The notes under the pieces were generated by a model. That model ran no database searches, was not told where the DNA came from, and saw only the letters and a list, made by a program, of their open reading frames with translations. A program made the position numbers and the translations under genes. Below are positions 35,071 through 44,507 of a stretch of 64,000 nucleotides of DNA, piece after piece. The DNA is from Streptomyces cellulosae (GTDB lineage: Bacteria > Actinomycetota > Actinomycetes > Streptomycetales > Streptomycetaceae). Within the stretch, counting starts at the first letter, position 1, and the number at the start of each line of letters is the position of its first letter. The stretch is from positions 35,612 through 99,611 of the forward strand of contig BNBH01000029.1 of the NCBI GenBank assembly GCA_014655195.1, in the 5' to 3' direction.

Positions 35071-36660
35071 TCACTTGGCGGCGGACGGGGCGTCCTCGCC
35101 GAGCAGCTTGCCGTCGCTCGTCTCGAACTGCTTCTTGAACTCGGCGATCGCGTCGGCCACGGCCTGCAGGGTGTCGTCCGACATCTTGCCGCCCTCACGG
35201 ATGGAGGTCATGAGGCCCTGCTCCTTGCGGTGCAGGTACTCCAGGAGCTCCTTCTCGAAGCGGCGGATGTCCGCGACCGGCACGTCGTCCATCTTGCCGG
35301 TGGTGCCGGCCCAGACGGAGACGACCTGGTCCTCGGTCGACATCGGCTGGTACTGGTCCTGCTTCAGCAGCTCGACCATGCGCTGACCGCGCTCCAGCTG
35401 CGCCTTGGAGGCCGCGTCCAGGTCGGAGCCGAAGGCGGCGAACGCCTCGAGCTCACGGAACTGGGCGAGGTCCACGCGCAGACGGCCGGAGACCTGCTTC
35501 ATCGCCTTGTGCTGGGCGGAACCGCCGACTCGGGAGACGGAGATACCGACGTTCAGCGCGGGGCGCTGACCGGCGTTGAAGAGGTCCGACTCCAGGAAGC
35601 ACTGGCCGTCGGTGATGGAGATGACGTTGGTCGGGATGAACGCCGAGACGTCGTTGGCCTTCGTCTCGACGATCGGCAGACCGGTCATCGAGCCGGCGCC
35701 CATGTCGTCGGAGAGCTTCGCGCAGCGCTCCAGCAGCCGGGAGTGCAGGTAGAAGACGTCACCCGGGTAGGCCTCGCGGCCCGGCGGGCGACGCAGCAGC
35801 AGCGACACGGCGCGGTAGGCGTCGGCCTGCTTCGACAGGTCGTCGAAGATGATCAGGACGTGCTTGCCCTGGTACATCCAGTGCTGGCCGATGGCCGAGC
35901 CGGTGTACGGCGCCAGGTACTTGAAGCCGGCCGGGTCGGACGCCGGGGCGGCGACGATGGTCGTGTACTCCAGCGCGCCGTTCTCCTCCAGCGCGCGGCG
36001 GACCGACGCGATGGTGGAGCCCTTCTGGCCGATGGCGACGTAGATGCAGCGGACCTGCTTCTTCGGGTCGCCGGAACGCCAGTTGTCACGCTGGTTGATG
36101 ATCGTGTCGACGGCCAGGGCGGTCTTGCCGGTCTGGCGGTCGCCGATGATCAGCTGACGCTGACCACGGCCGATCGGGGTCATGGCGTCGACGGCCTTGT
36201 AGCCCGTCTCCATCGGCTCGTGCACCGACTTGCGCTGCATGACCGTGGGGGCCTGCAGTTCGAGGGCGCGGCGGCCCTCGGTGTCGATCTCGCCGAGGCC
36301 GTCGATCGGGTTGCCGAGCGGGTCGACCACACGGCCGAGGTAGCCCTCGCCGACGGCGACGGACAGCACCTCGCCGGTGCGGGTGACCGGCTGGCCCTCC
36401 TCGATGCCGCTGAACTCACCGAGGACGATGGCACCGATCTCTCGCTCCTCGAGGTTGAGGGCGAGGCCGAGGGTGCCGTCCTCGAACTTCAGCAGCTCGT
36501 TGGCCATGGCCGAGGGCAGGCCCTCGACCTTCGCGATGCCGTCGCCGGCCAGGGTGACCGTACCGACCTCCTCGCGCGAGGCCGCGTCCGGCTTGTACGA
36601 CTGGACGAAGTTCTCCAGCGCGTCCCGGATCTCCTCCGGCCGGATCGTGAGCTCCGCCAT
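35071..36660 (-). CDS. atpA: ATP synthase F1 alpha subunit
   Basis: A 529-residue noncatalytic nucleotide-binding subunit. MAELTIRPEEIRDALENFV is the standard start at ATG 36660; the frame is open further upstream to 36753 but without similarity. Walker A GDRQTGKT, the segment RAVSLLLRRPPGREAYPGD and YRAVSLL... signature, and the ATP synthase signature PALNVGISVSRVGGSAQ are present. It follows atpH by 134 bases, a gap holding a short hairpin (36745-36763) and an AT-poor leader. Confidence 0.96.
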   Translation of the reverse strand: MAELTIRPEEIRDALENFVQSYKPDAASREEVGTVTLAGDGIAKVEGLPSAMANELLKFEDGTLGLALNLEEREIGAIVLGEFSGIEEGQPVTRTGEVLSVAVGEGYLGRVVDPLGNPIDGLGEIDTEGRRALELQAPTVMQRKSVHEPMETGYKAVDAMTPIGRGQRQLIIGDRQTGKTALAVDTIINQRDNWRSGDPKKQVRCIYVAIGQKGSTIASVRRALEENGALEYTTIVAAPASDPAGFKYLAPYTGSAIGQHWMYQGKHVLIIFDDLSKQADAYRAVSLLLRRPPGREAYPGDVFYLHSRLLERCAKLSDDMGAGSMTGLPIVETKANDVSAFIPTNVISITDGQCFLESDLFNAGQRPALNVGISVSRVGGSAQHKAMKQVSGRLRVDLAQFRELEAFAAFGSDLDAASKAQLERGQRMVELLKQDQYQPMSTEDQVVSVWAGTTGKMDDVPVADIRRFEKELLEYLHRKEQGLMTSIREGGKMSDDTLQAVADAIAEFKKQFETSDGKLLGEDAPSAAK

Positions 36661-36794
36661 CTGAGTTCCCTGCTCTCCTTGTTGGGCCCGAAGTTTCACT
36701 TGGGGGGGATGGGGACTCCCCCCTACAGGAGGTGAATCCTCTGCACGGCCCAACCAGGGCCGTAAGTATGTACTGCTTATGAAGAATGTGGTGC

Positions 36795-37610
36795 TCAGCC
36801 CGCCAGACGGCGGCCCGCGTCCTCGAGCCGGTCCGCCAGGGAGCCGTTGATGACCTCGTCACCGACCTGCACCCGCATCCCGCCGACGACCTCGGGGTCG
36901 ACGTCGAGGTTGAGGTGCATCCGGCGGCCGTAGAGCTTCGCCAGGGCGTCGCCCAGGCGCTGCTTCTGCCGGTCGCTGAGCGGCACCGCGGAGGTGACGA
37001 CGGCCACCATGCGGTCCCGGCGGTCCGCGGCGAGCTTGGACAGGGACTCGAGTCCCGACTCCAGGCTACGTCCACGCGGCGCGGTCACCAGGCGCGTCAC
37101 CAGACGCACCGTGGTCTCGTTGGCGCGCCCGCCGAGCAGGCTGCTCAGCAGCTCGCGCTTGGCGGAGGCGGTCGCGGACCGGTTGGTGAGGGCCGCGCGC
37201 AGCTGGGTGTCGGAGGCGACGATCCGGCCGAACCGGAACAGCTCGTCCTCGACGCTGTCGAGCGCGCCCGACTTCTGGGCGGCGGTGAGGTCGGCGATGT
37301 CCGCCAGTTCCTCGAGCGCGTCCACCAGGTCGCGGGACTGCGACCAGCGGGAGCGCACCAGGCCGGCCACCAGGTCGACGGTGGTGCCGCTGACCTGTGA
37401 GCCGAGCAGGCGCCGTGCCAGGTCGGCCTTGGCCTCACCGGCCTGCGCCGGGTCGGTGAGGACCCGACGCAGCGACACCTCGCGGTCGAGCAGCGCGGTG
37501 ACGGCGGCCAGCTCGTCGGCGAGCACGGCCGCGTCCACGGACGTGGAGTCCGTCAGCGCGTCGAGACGCTCGCGTGCGGCTGCCAGGGCCTCGCGGCTCG
37601 CTCCGTTCAT
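36795..37610 (-). CDS. atpH: ATP synthase F1 delta subunit (long actinobacterial form)
   Basis: A 271-residue delta/OSCP subunit linking F1 to the peripheral stalk. It is longer than the typical bacterial 180 residues; the extra N-terminal part (about 1-95, ALAAARERLDALTDSTSVDAA) is usual in Streptomyces. The conserved C-terminal motif LNLDVDPEVVGGMRVQVGDEVINGSLADRL (seen from about residue 225) is intact. The ATG overlaps the atpF stop by four bases. Confidence 0.94.
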   Translation of the reverse strand: MNGASREALAAARERLDALTDSTSVDAAVLADELAAVTALLDREVSLRRVLTDPAQAGEAKADLARRLLGSQVSGTTVDLVAGLVRSRWSQSRDLVDALEELADIADLTAAQKSGALDSVEDELFRFGRIVASDTQLRAALTNRSATASAKRELLSSLLGGRANETTVRLVTRLVTAPRGRSLESGLESLSKLAADRRDRMVAVVTSAVPLSDRQKQRLGDALAKLYGRRMHLNLDVDPEVVGGMRVQVGDEVINGSLADRLEDAGRRLAG

Positions 37611-38155
37611 CGTGCGGCCTCTGCCTTCTGGTCGAGCTCGTCGAGGAAGCGGTCGATCACACGGCTCTGCCGGGCGTGGTCCTCGAGGGACTCGCCGACG
37701 AGCTTGCCGGCCAGTTCGGTGGCGAGCTTGCCGACGTCCTGGCGCAGCGCGGAGGCCGCGGCCTTGCGGTCGGCCTCGATCTGGGCGTGGCCGGCGGCGA
37801 CGATCTCCTCGCGCTGGCGCTGGCCTTCCGCGCGCATCTCGGCGATGAGCGCGGCGCCCTGCTCCTGCGCCTCCTGGCGCAGACGCGCGGCCTCGTGCCG
37901 GGCCTCGGCGAGCTGGGCCTTGTACTGCTCCAGGACGCTCTGGGCCTCGACCTTCATGGCCTCGGCCTCTTCGATACCGCCTTCGATCGCCGCGCGGCGC
38001 TCCTCCAGAACCTTGTTGATGTTCGGGAGCAGCTTCTTCCAGAAGAAGAAGAACACGATGGCGAAGGCGATGGTGCCGACGAGCAGCTCGGGGCCCGGAG
38101 GAAGGAGCGGGTTCTGCTCCTCCTCGGCCGCCAGCTGTACCAGGTTGGCGATCAC
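37607..38155 (-). CDS. atpF: ATP synthase Fo b subunit
   Basis: A 182-residue peripheral-stalk subunit with one membrane helix near residues 25-43 (LVGTIAFAIVFFFFWKKLLP) and a long charged coiled coil (45-180). It starts with GTG at 38155, AAGG seven bases upstream, and overlaps atpH. Confidence 0.94.
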   Translation of the reverse strand: MIANLVQLAAEEEQNPLLPPGPELLVGTIAFAIVFFFFWKKLLPNINKVLEERRAAIEGGIEEAEAMKVEAQSVLEQYKAQLAEARHEAARLRQEAQEQGAALIAEMRAEGQRQREEIVAAGHAQIEADRKAAASALRQDVGKLATELAGKLVGESLEDHARQSRVIDRFLDELDQKAEAAR

Positions 38156-38194
38156 ATCAGTGCCTTTCGTCGAAACGTGCCGGGTAAGGAGTGA

Positions 38195-38431
38195 TTACTT
38201 ACCGAACACGAACGGCATAACGATGCCGATGAGGGCGAGCGCCTCACAGAAGGCGAAGCCGAGGATCTGGTTGGCACGGATCAGGCCGGCGGCCTCGGGC
38301 TGGCGGGCCAGGGCCTGGGTGCCGTTACCGAAGATGATGCCGACGCCGATGCCGGGGCCGATGGCGGCGAGGCCGTAGCCGATGGAGCCGAGCGAACCGG
38401 AGACAGCGGCGAGGGTCTCAGTGGCAGCCAT
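38195..38431 (-). CDS. atpE: ATP synthase Fo c subunit
   Basis: A 78-residue proton-carrying ring subunit with two helices. The loop RQPEAAG and the ion-binding Glu63 in FCEALALIGIVMPF are present, so the ring is of the proton type. A strong AAGGAAGAA ribosome-binding site precedes the ATG, consistent with the high copy number needed. Confidence 0.96.
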   Translation of the reverse strand: MAATETLAAVSGSLGSIGYGLAAIGPGIGVGIIFGNGTQALARQPEAAGLIRANQILGFAFCEALALIGIVMPFVFGK

Positions 38432-38507
38432 GCTGATTCTTCCTTCTCTTTCATGGACCGGCGGGGGTTGGCCACCGGACGATCTGGGGCTGTGGGGCGG
38501 TAGGGGC

Positions 38508-39326
38508 TCAGTGGTGCTCGGCCAGAGCGCCCTGGATGTACGAGCAGGCCAGCAGTACGAAGACGTACGCCTGGACGGCCTGCACGAAAAGCTCGAAGAC
38601 GATCATGGCCATCGTCATGGCGAAGGAGACGCCGGCCGCCGGGATCATCCAGCCGTTCAGCAGGTACCAGGAGGCGACGGTGAACATCACCAGCATCAGG
38701 TGACCCGCGAACATGTTCGCGAACAGTCGGACCGCGTGCGTGAAGGGGCGGACCAGCAGGTTGGAGAAGAACTCGATGACCATGACGAGCGGCAGGACGG
38801 CGCCCAGCGACTTGTCGTAGCCGGTGAAGTTCTTGAAGGCGCCCACGAAACCGTGGCGCTTGAAGGTCAGCGCGACCCAGGTGATGTAGACGATCGCGGC
38901 CAGGACCATCGGGTAGGCGATGATCGAGGAGACCGGGAACTGGGCCAGCGGGATCACGGACCAGATGTTCATGATCCAGATGAAGAAGAACAGCGAGACC
39001 ATGAAGGGGACGTACTTCTCGCCCTCCTTCTTGCCCAGGGTCTCGTAGACGATGCCGCGGCGGACGAAGTCGTAGCCGGCCTCACCGACCATCTGCAGCT
39101 TCCCCGGCACCACCTTGGCCTTGCCGAACGCCGCGTAGAAGAAGCTGACGACGACGAGGGTGGTGAGGAGGGCGAGCAGCATCACCTTGTTGAACTCGAA
39201 CCCCCCGACCGTGGCGATCGGCTTGAAGAGGAACGAGTGCAGGCCCGGAGCCGGAAAGCCACACCCGTTGTCGGACATGATCCGACAACTCCAGTCAAAG
39301 GCGAGCTGGGTCTGGTCAGCACTCAC
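38508..39326 (-). CDS. atpB: ATP synthase Fo a subunit
   Basis: A 272-residue membrane subunit forming the proton half-channels with the c ring. Five to six membrane helices; the essential Arg is in the segment LVRPFTHAVRLFANMFAGHLML. GTG 39326 with AGGAG six bases upstream was chosen; the frame is open a further 12 codons. It precedes atpE by 76 bases. Confidence 0.94.
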   Translation of the reverse strand: MSADQTQLAFDWSCRIMSDNGCGFPAPGLHSFLFKPIATVGGFEFNKVMLLALLTTLVVVSFFYAAFGKAKVVPGKLQMVGEAGYDFVRRGIVYETLGKKEGEKYVPFMVSLFFFIWIMNIWSVIPLAQFPVSSIIAYPMVLAAIVYITWVALTFKRHGFVGAFKNFTGYDKSLGAVLPLVMVIEFFSNLLVRPFTHAVRLFANMFAGHLMLVMFTVASWYLLNGWMIPAAGVSFAMTMAMIVFELFVQAVQAYVFVLLACSYIQGALAEHH

Positions 39327-39551
39327 CGCGGGCTCCTTCGGCGTGACGCATAGGTACGGCAACCTCGTTGTGTCGGCGCGGCGCAGGGCCGCGGGTCGGC
39401 ACCGGACAGGTGTTACGGATGTGGGGGCGGCTGGGGGGCATCAAGCCTCGCGAATGAGCAGGCGTCAGATCGGATGCCCGCGCCCGCGATGCCGCAGTTG
39501 GCACCGGACGATAGCAGGAGTTCCCACGGCTCTTTATCGCGCCCCTACCCG

Positions 39552-39989
39552 TCACGACGACGGCCCCGTCTTCTCGGACTTCTCGTTCTTCTCCGCATCC
39601 GGATCGACATAGAAGATCTTGGCCTTCATGTGCGCGCGGGCCTGGGCGGCCATCCAGACGACCGTCGCGACGACGAGCGAGGCCGCGAACGTCCGGGGGT
39701 TGAAGAGGGAGGTGTCCTTGAAGACGCCGACGAAGATCAGCAGCAGCAGCAACTGGGCGACGTACAGCATCAGCCCCATGGCCTGGAACAGCTGCGGAAG
39801 CGATTTCGCCGTGCGCTGCAGGACGTAGAGGCCGATCCCCATGAACAGGATGGCCAGGACCGCGCCGACAGCCGCACCGAGCGCACCCTTGCCGCCCGCG
39901 ACCGCACCGCTGACGGCGACGGTGATCGCTCCCGCAGCCGCTGTGGGCACAGCGCACTGCAGAAGGTTCCGGGCGTCATTGGACGGCAT
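39552..39989 (-). CDS. atpI: AtpI, ATP synthase assembly/ion protein
   Basis: A 145-residue membrane protein with four hydrophobic helices (GAVGAVLAILFMGIGLYVL, MGLMLYVAQLLLLLIFVGVF and others) and a charged C-terminus (DPDAEKNEKSEKTGPSS). AtpI is the first, nonessential gene of many atp operons, thought to help c-ring assembly. ATG 39989 has GGAG eight bases upstream; the open frame extends to 40067 without support. A 225-base gap follows before atpB. Confidence 0.88.
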   Translation of the reverse strand: MPSNDARNLLQCAVPTAAAGAITVAVSGAVAGGKGALGAAVGAVLAILFMGIGLYVLQRTAKSLPQLFQAMGLMLYVAQLLLLLIFVGVFKDTSLFNPRTFAASLVVATVVWMAAQARAHMKAKIFYVDPDAEKNEKSEKTGPSS

Positions 39990-40301
39990 GGCGGCAACTC
40001 CGCAATTCACAGGGGGCGTGGTGTCGTCATGGACGAGCGTAAACCCCCGGGCCTGGTGCGATTTCACCGCACCGGTGAGCCGTCTAGAGGACGGCTCGGC
40101 GGCTCTCTCCGGGGACTCGTGAACGGTATCACAAACTATTTGATGCAGTCTTTACCTGAACGGTGTGCATGGAGTCACACATGAGGGCGAACCTGCACCC
40201 CCGAGCGTGCGCCGAACCCTTATGTCTGATATTGGGGCGGTTGCTGCACCCAACTCCGCCCCATCGATCCCCCACGACTTGGCAATGCTCTAGTCGAATT
40301 C
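39990..40301. other. 312-base intergenic region, probable atp operon promoter
   Basis: No gene is seen. The part 40125-40160 (TATCACAAACTATTTGATGCAG and around) is strongly AT-rich for this genome and is the most likely promoter of the leftward atp operon. A second AT-rich patch lies at 40270-40310, near the end of wecA. I could not fix -35 and -10 boxes with confidence. Confidence 0.5.
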
Positions 40302-41660
40302 TTACCTTGAGCGTGACCGGTCGGCCAGGCGTGCGCGGGGTCCCACGGCGCTCGCGCCGTTGACGCCGGAGACACCGGCCGCCACGGGCGTACGGTCCCC
40401 GGCAGCGGCCTCCTGAGCCCCCTCCACGGCCTGCGCGCCCGCCTCCGCGGCGGCCGGGGCGGCGGTCTCCGGGACGTCGGCCTCCGTGGCCCTCCCGCGC
40501 CGGTAGCGCGGCGGCACGAACGCCTCCGCCCAGCGCGGGGCGCGCGGGGTGAAGCGCGGCAACAGGAGCAGCACCAGACCGATCGTCGAGAGGATCACCA
40601 CACTCAGCACGATCCACATCGAGGCCGAGTTCACCGAGTACGCCAGGGCGCCGAAGGCGATCAGCGCCGACCAGAAGTACATGATCAGCACGGCCCTGCT
40701 GTGCGAGTGGCCGATCTCCAGCAGCCGGTGGTGCAGATGCCCCCGGTCCGCGGCGAACGGCGACTGGCCGCGCCAGGTGCGCCGCACGATCGCCAGGATC
40801 AGGTCGGCGGCCGGCACCGCGATGATGGTCAGCGGCAGCAGCAGCGGGATGTAGACCGGCACCGTCTGGTGCACGGCCTCCTTCTCCGAACCGGCGAACA
40901 GCTTCAGCGCGTCCGGGTCCACCTGCCCGGTCACGGAGATCGCGCCGGCGGCCAGCACCAGCCCGATGAGCATCGAGCCGGAGTCGCCCATGAAGATCCG
41001 CGCGGGGTGCATGTTGTGCGGCAGGAAGCCCAGGCACATGCCCATCAGGATCGCCGCGAACAGCGTCGCCGGGGCGGCCGCCTCGATGCCGTACGAGTAC
41101 CAGATGCGGTAGGCGTACAGGAAGAACGCCGCCGCCGCGATGCAGACCATGCCGGCCGCGAGGCCGTCCAGTCCGTCGACGAAGTTGACCGCGTTGATCG
41201 TGATGACCACCAGGGCGACGGTGAGGAGCGTGCCCTGCCACTGGGTGAGCGCGACCGAGCCGACACCGGGGATGGGCAGCCACAGGATCGTCAGACCCTG
41301 CATGACCATCACGCCGGCGGCGATCATCTGTCCGCCCAGCTTGATCAGCGCGTCGATCTCGAACTTGTCGTCCAGGACGCCGATCAGCCAGATCAGCGCG
41401 GCCCCGGAGAGCAGCGCCCGTGGTTCGTTGGACTTCTCGAAGAGCGTGTTCAGGTTGGTCAGGTGGTCGGCGACCAGCAGACCGGCGCACAGGCCGAAGA
41501 ACATCGCGATCCCGCCGAGCCGCGGAGTGGGCTCCCGGTGCACGTCACGTGCCCGGATCTCCGGCATCGCCCCCGCCACGATCGCGAACTTCCGCACCGG
41601 TCCCGTCAGGAGGTACGTCACCGCGGCCGTGATGCAGAGCGTCAGCAGGTATTCACGCAC
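40302..41660 (-). CDS. wecA: WecA/TagO-type undecaprenyl-phosphate sugar-1-phosphate transferase
   Basis: A 452-residue polytopic membrane enzyme of the MraY/WecA family that puts GlcNAc-1-P (or similar) on undecaprenyl phosphate, the first step of teichoic-acid or arabinogalactan-like polymer synthesis. About 11 helices are visible. Key motifs: GVLDDKFEIDAL (DDxxD region), NAVNFVDGLDGLAAG, FMGDSGS, and the WecA-specific RGHLHHRLLEIGHSHSRA. The last 75 residues are an Ala-rich cytoplasmic tail. GTG 41660 has GGGGA five bases upstream; GTG 41672 is the alternative. Confidence 0.9.
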   Translation of the reverse strand: MREYLLTLCITAAVTYLLTGPVRKFAIVAGAMPEIRARDVHREPTPRLGGIAMFFGLCAGLLVADHLTNLNTLFEKSNEPRALLSGAALIWLIGVLDDKFEIDALIKLGGQMIAAGVMVMQGLTILWLPIPGVGSVALTQWQGTLLTVALVVITINAVNFVDGLDGLAAGMVCIAAAAFFLYAYRIWYSYGIEAAAPATLFAAILMGMCLGFLPHNMHPARIFMGDSGSMLIGLVLAAGAISVTGQVDPDALKLFAGSEKEAVHQTVPVYIPLLLPLTIIAVPAADLILAIVRRTWRGQSPFAADRGHLHHRLLEIGHSHSRAVLIMYFWSALIAFGALAYSVNSASMWIVLSVVILSTIGLVLLLLPRFTPRAPRWAEAFVPPRYRRGRATEADVPETAAPAAAEAGAQAVEGAQEAAAGDRTPVAAGVSGVNGASAVGPRARLADRSRSR

Positions 41661-41786
41661 GGGCTTCCCCACAGATCTCGCTGGCCTTCACAGCCCCACA
41701 CCCTAGCGAGGGGCGGATACGAGTGGGGACTGCCGGGTGGTGACGATGGTTGCACGGACGGGCCCGCGAAGTGGCCGGGGACGGGC

Positions 41787-43025
41787 TCAGCGGGGGTACG
41801 GAGGGAAGGCCGCGACAAGGTCGCGGACGTCCTCCCGGGCCCGTGCGGGGTCCGTGCCGCCGCGCAGCACGCTCGCCAGCATCCCGGCGACCAGCGTCAT
41901 CTCCCCCGTCCCCATGCCCTGCGTGGTGACGGCCGCCGTGCCCAGCCTGAGGCCCCGGGCGTCGTCGTGAGGCAGCGCACAGGAGTCCAGGACCATGCCC
42001 GCCGCCGCCAGCCGGCCGCGCGCGGTGCGCCCGTCGACGCCGAGCGGGGCCGGGTCGGCGGTGATCAGGTGGGTGTCGGTGCCCCCGGTGGTGACGGTCA
42101 GGCCCTCGGCGGCGAGCGCGGCGGCCAGCGCCCGCGCGTTGGTGACGACCTGGTGGGCGTACGCGGCGAAGCCGGGGGTGGCCGCCTCCCCGAAGGCGAC
42201 GGCCTTGGCGGCGATGGTGTGCATCTGCGCCCCGCCCTGGGTGAAGGGGAACACCGCCCGGTCCAGCCGCTCGGCCAGCTCCGTGCCGCACAGCAGCATC
42301 CCGCCGCGCGGCCCCCGCAGCACCTTGTGCGTGGTCGCGCACACGATGTCCGCGTACGGCACCGGGCTGGGCGCCGCTCCCCCGGCGACGAGCCCCATGG
42401 GGTGCGCCGCGTCCGCGATCAGGTAGGCGCCCACCTCGTCGGCGACCTCGCGGAAGAAGGCGTAGTCGATGTGGCGCGGATAGGAGATGGAGCCGCACAC
42501 GATCGCCTTGGGGCGGTGGGTGCGGGCCAGGGCGCGGACCTGCTCGTGGTCGATCAGGCCGCTCTCCGCGTCCACCCCGTAGCCGACGAAGTCGAACCAG
42601 CGCCCCGAGAAGTTGACCGGGGAGCCGTGGGTGAGATGGCCGCCGTAGGGCAGGCCGAGGGCGAGGACGGTGTCGCCGGGGCGCAGCAGGACGGCGTAGG
42701 CGGCGAGCACCGCGGAGGAGCCGGAGTGCGCCTGGACGTTGGCGTGCTCGGCGCCGAACAGCGCCTTGGCGCGGTCCACGGCGAGCCGTTCGGCCACGTC
42801 GACGATCTCGCAGCCGCCGTGGTGCCGGTTGCCCGGGTAGCCCTCGGCGTACTTGTTGGCCAGCGGTGAGCCCAGGGCGGCCAGCACCGCGGGCGACATG
42901 AAGTTCTCGGCGGCGATCAGCTGGAGCGTGGTCGCCTGCCGCTCGCGCTCCCCGAGCAGCACCTCGGCGAGCTCGGGGTCCTGCCGGCGCAGGACATCGG
43001 CCTCGACCGCAGGGGTGACCGTCAT
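41787..43025 (-). CDS. glyA: Serine hydroxymethyltransferase paralog
   Basis: A 412-residue PLP enzyme converting serine and tetrahydrofolate to glycine and methylene-THF. The PLP lysine is Lys234 in CATTHKVLRGPRGG, and NKYAEGYPGNRHHGG and the N-terminal ATTLQLIAAENFMSP are intact. Two normally strict motifs deviate: HSGSSAVLAAY instead of SGSQAN, and ADAAHPMGLVAGG instead of AHxAG. It is probably a second, divergent SHMT of the genome (as in S. coelicolor), possibly with altered substrate preference. GGGAG lies six bases before the ATG. Confidence 0.88.
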   Translation of the reverse strand: MTVTPAVEADVLRRQDPELAEVLLGERERQATTLQLIAAENFMSPAVLAALGSPLANKYAEGYPGNRHHGGCEIVDVAERLAVDRAKALFGAEHANVQAHSGSSAVLAAYAVLLRPGDTVLALGLPYGGHLTHGSPVNFSGRWFDFVGYGVDAESGLIDHEQVRALARTHRPKAIVCGSISYPRHIDYAFFREVADEVGAYLIADAAHPMGLVAGGAAPSPVPYADIVCATTHKVLRGPRGGMLLCGTELAERLDRAVFPFTQGGAQMHTIAAKAVAFGEAATPGFAAYAHQVVTNARALAAALAAEGLTVTTGGTDTHLITADPAPLGVDGRTARGRLAAAGMVLDSCALPHDDARGLRLGTAAVTTQGMGTGEMTLVAGMLASVLRGGTDPARAREDVRDLVAAFPPYPR

Positions 43026-43126
43026 GGTGGACTCCCGGACGTCGGCACTGACGTAGGACCAATGTAGGCCCGCCCGTCCCGGTGCGCCCGAGTTCTTGCA
43101 TCCGCCCCGCGGGCGCCGCCCGGCGC

Positions 43127-43807
43127 TCAGGTCCGCGCGGGCACTCCGGTCAGCGCCGTGACCACGGGGTCCAGCGCCTGGTGTATCTCGTCGCCGATCG
43201 ACCGGAAGAAGGTCAGCGGGGCGCCGTACGGGTCGTGCACCTCGTCGGCCTCGGCGGTGGGCGCCAGCAGCCAGCCGCGCAGCGCGGCGGCGGCGCGGAC
43301 CAGGGCGCGGGCGCGGACGACCAGGCCGTCCTCCAGGGGCGGCAGGGTGGCCGGGTCGATGGCGTTCACCAGGCGGGTGAACTCCTTCAACGTAAAGGTG
43401 CGCAGGCCCGCCGAGTGGCCCATGGAGATGACCTGGGCGCGGTGGTCGCGGGTCGCGGTCAGCACGAGGTCGGCGCGGATGACGTGCTCGTCGAGCAGCT
43501 CCCGGCCGGTGAAGCCGGAGGCGTCCGCGCCGTACTCCGCGAGGACGGTCTCCGCGTGGGACTCCATGGGGGCGCCCTCGTGGCCCCAGGTGCCGGCGCT
43601 CTCGACGACGAGACCGCCGCCGAGGACGCCCAGGCGCTGGTGCACGAAATGCCGGGTCAGCCGCTCGGTGATGGGCGAGCGGCACACGTTTCCGGTGCTG
43701 ACGTGGAGGATCCGGAAGGTGTCGCGCGGGAGCCCCACGAAGGTGGTCGTGATCTCCGCTGCCCGTTCCCCGTTGCCTATGCCACGCCCCGCCTCAGGGG
43801 CCGTCAA
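43127..43807 (-). CDS. LMW protein-tyrosine-phosphatase-like protein lacking the catalytic Cys
   Basis: A 226-residue protein with a low-molecular-weight PTP fold. The P-loop, normally CxGNxCRS, reads S37-TGNVC-R43-SP: the nucleophile Cys is Ser (codon AGC, read directly). Arg43 and the C-terminal general-acid motif DPYG are kept. The start is TTG at 43807 overlapping the Sua5 stop (TTGA), with GAGGTGG close upstream; no other start gives the whole domain. It may bind phosphorylated substrates without cleaving them, or use a different chemistry. It sits between sua5 and glyA. Confidence 0.85.
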   Translation of the reverse strand: MTAPEAGRGIGNGERAAEITTTFVGLPRDTFRILHVSTGNVCRSPITERLTRHFVHQRLGVLGGGLVVESAGTWGHEGAPMESHAETVLAEYGADASGFTGRELLDEHVIRADLVLTATRDHRAQVISMGHSAGLRTFTLKEFTRLVNAIDPATLPPLEDGLVVRARALVRAAAALRGWLLAPTAEADEVHDPYGAPLTFFRSIGDEIHQALDPVVTALTGVPART

Positions 43808-44451
43808 TTCGCCACCTCGAGATCGGGTACCACCTTGCGCAGCTCGTCGGGCGAGAGCGCGCCCTCGCGCAGCAGCACGGGCACCGGGCGGGTGACGTCG
43901 ACGATGGAGGACGGCACGTTGCCCGGGGTGGGACCGCCGTCCAGGTACACGGAGACGGAGTCGCCGAGCATCTCCTGCGCGGCGTCGCAGTTCTCCGGCG
44001 CCGGGTGGCCGGTGAGGTTGGCGGAGGACACGGCCATCGGGCCGACCTCGGTGAGCAGCTCGATGGCGACCGGGTGCAGGGGCATGCGCACCGCGACCGT
44101 GCCGCGGGTGTCGCCGAGGTCCCACTGGAGGGACGGCTGGTGGCGGGCGACCAGGGTCAGCGCGCCCGGCCAGAAGGCGTCGACCAGCTCCCAGGCCATC
44201 TCGGAGAAGTCCGTGACCAGGCCGTGCAGGGTGTTCGGGGAGCCGATGAGGACGGGCGTGGGCATGTTGCGGCCGCGGCCCTTGGCCTGGAGCAGGTCGG
44301 CGACGGCGTCCGCGGTGAAGGCGTCGGCGCCGATGCCGTACACGGTGTCCGTCGGCAGCACCACGAGCTCGCCCCGGCGCACGGCGGACGCGGCTTCACG
44401 CAGACCGGTCGCGCGGTCGGTCGCGTCGTTGGTGTCGTATCGCCGAGCCAT
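43804..44451 (-). CDS. L-threonylcarbamoyladenylate synthase (Sua5/YrdC)
   Basis: A 215-residue enzyme that makes threonylcarbamoyl-AMP from Thr, bicarbonate and ATP, first step of t6A tRNA modification. Motifs: LVVLPTDTVYGIGADAF, KGRGRNMPTPVLIGS, RMPLHPVAIELL, and SSANLTGHPAPENC. Only the YrdC domain is present, without the C-terminal Sua5 extension. It is downstream of prmC and upstream of the phosphatase-like gene, all co-directional and closely spaced. Confidence 0.93.
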   Translation of the reverse strand: MARRYDTNDATDRATGLREAASAVRRGELVVLPTDTVYGIGADAFTADAVADLLQAKGRGRNMPTPVLIGSPNTLHGLVTDFSEMAWELVDAFWPGALTLVARHQPSLQWDLGDTRGTVAVRMPLHPVAIELLTEVGPMAVSSANLTGHPAPENCDAAQEMLGDSVSVYLDGGPTPGNVPSSIVDVTRPVPVLLREGALSPDELRKVVPDLEVAN

Positions 44452-44507
44452 TTAGCGGGCCTCCTCGTACGGGTGCTGCTGGGGGGATGAAGTATGCGCC
44501 AGGACGG

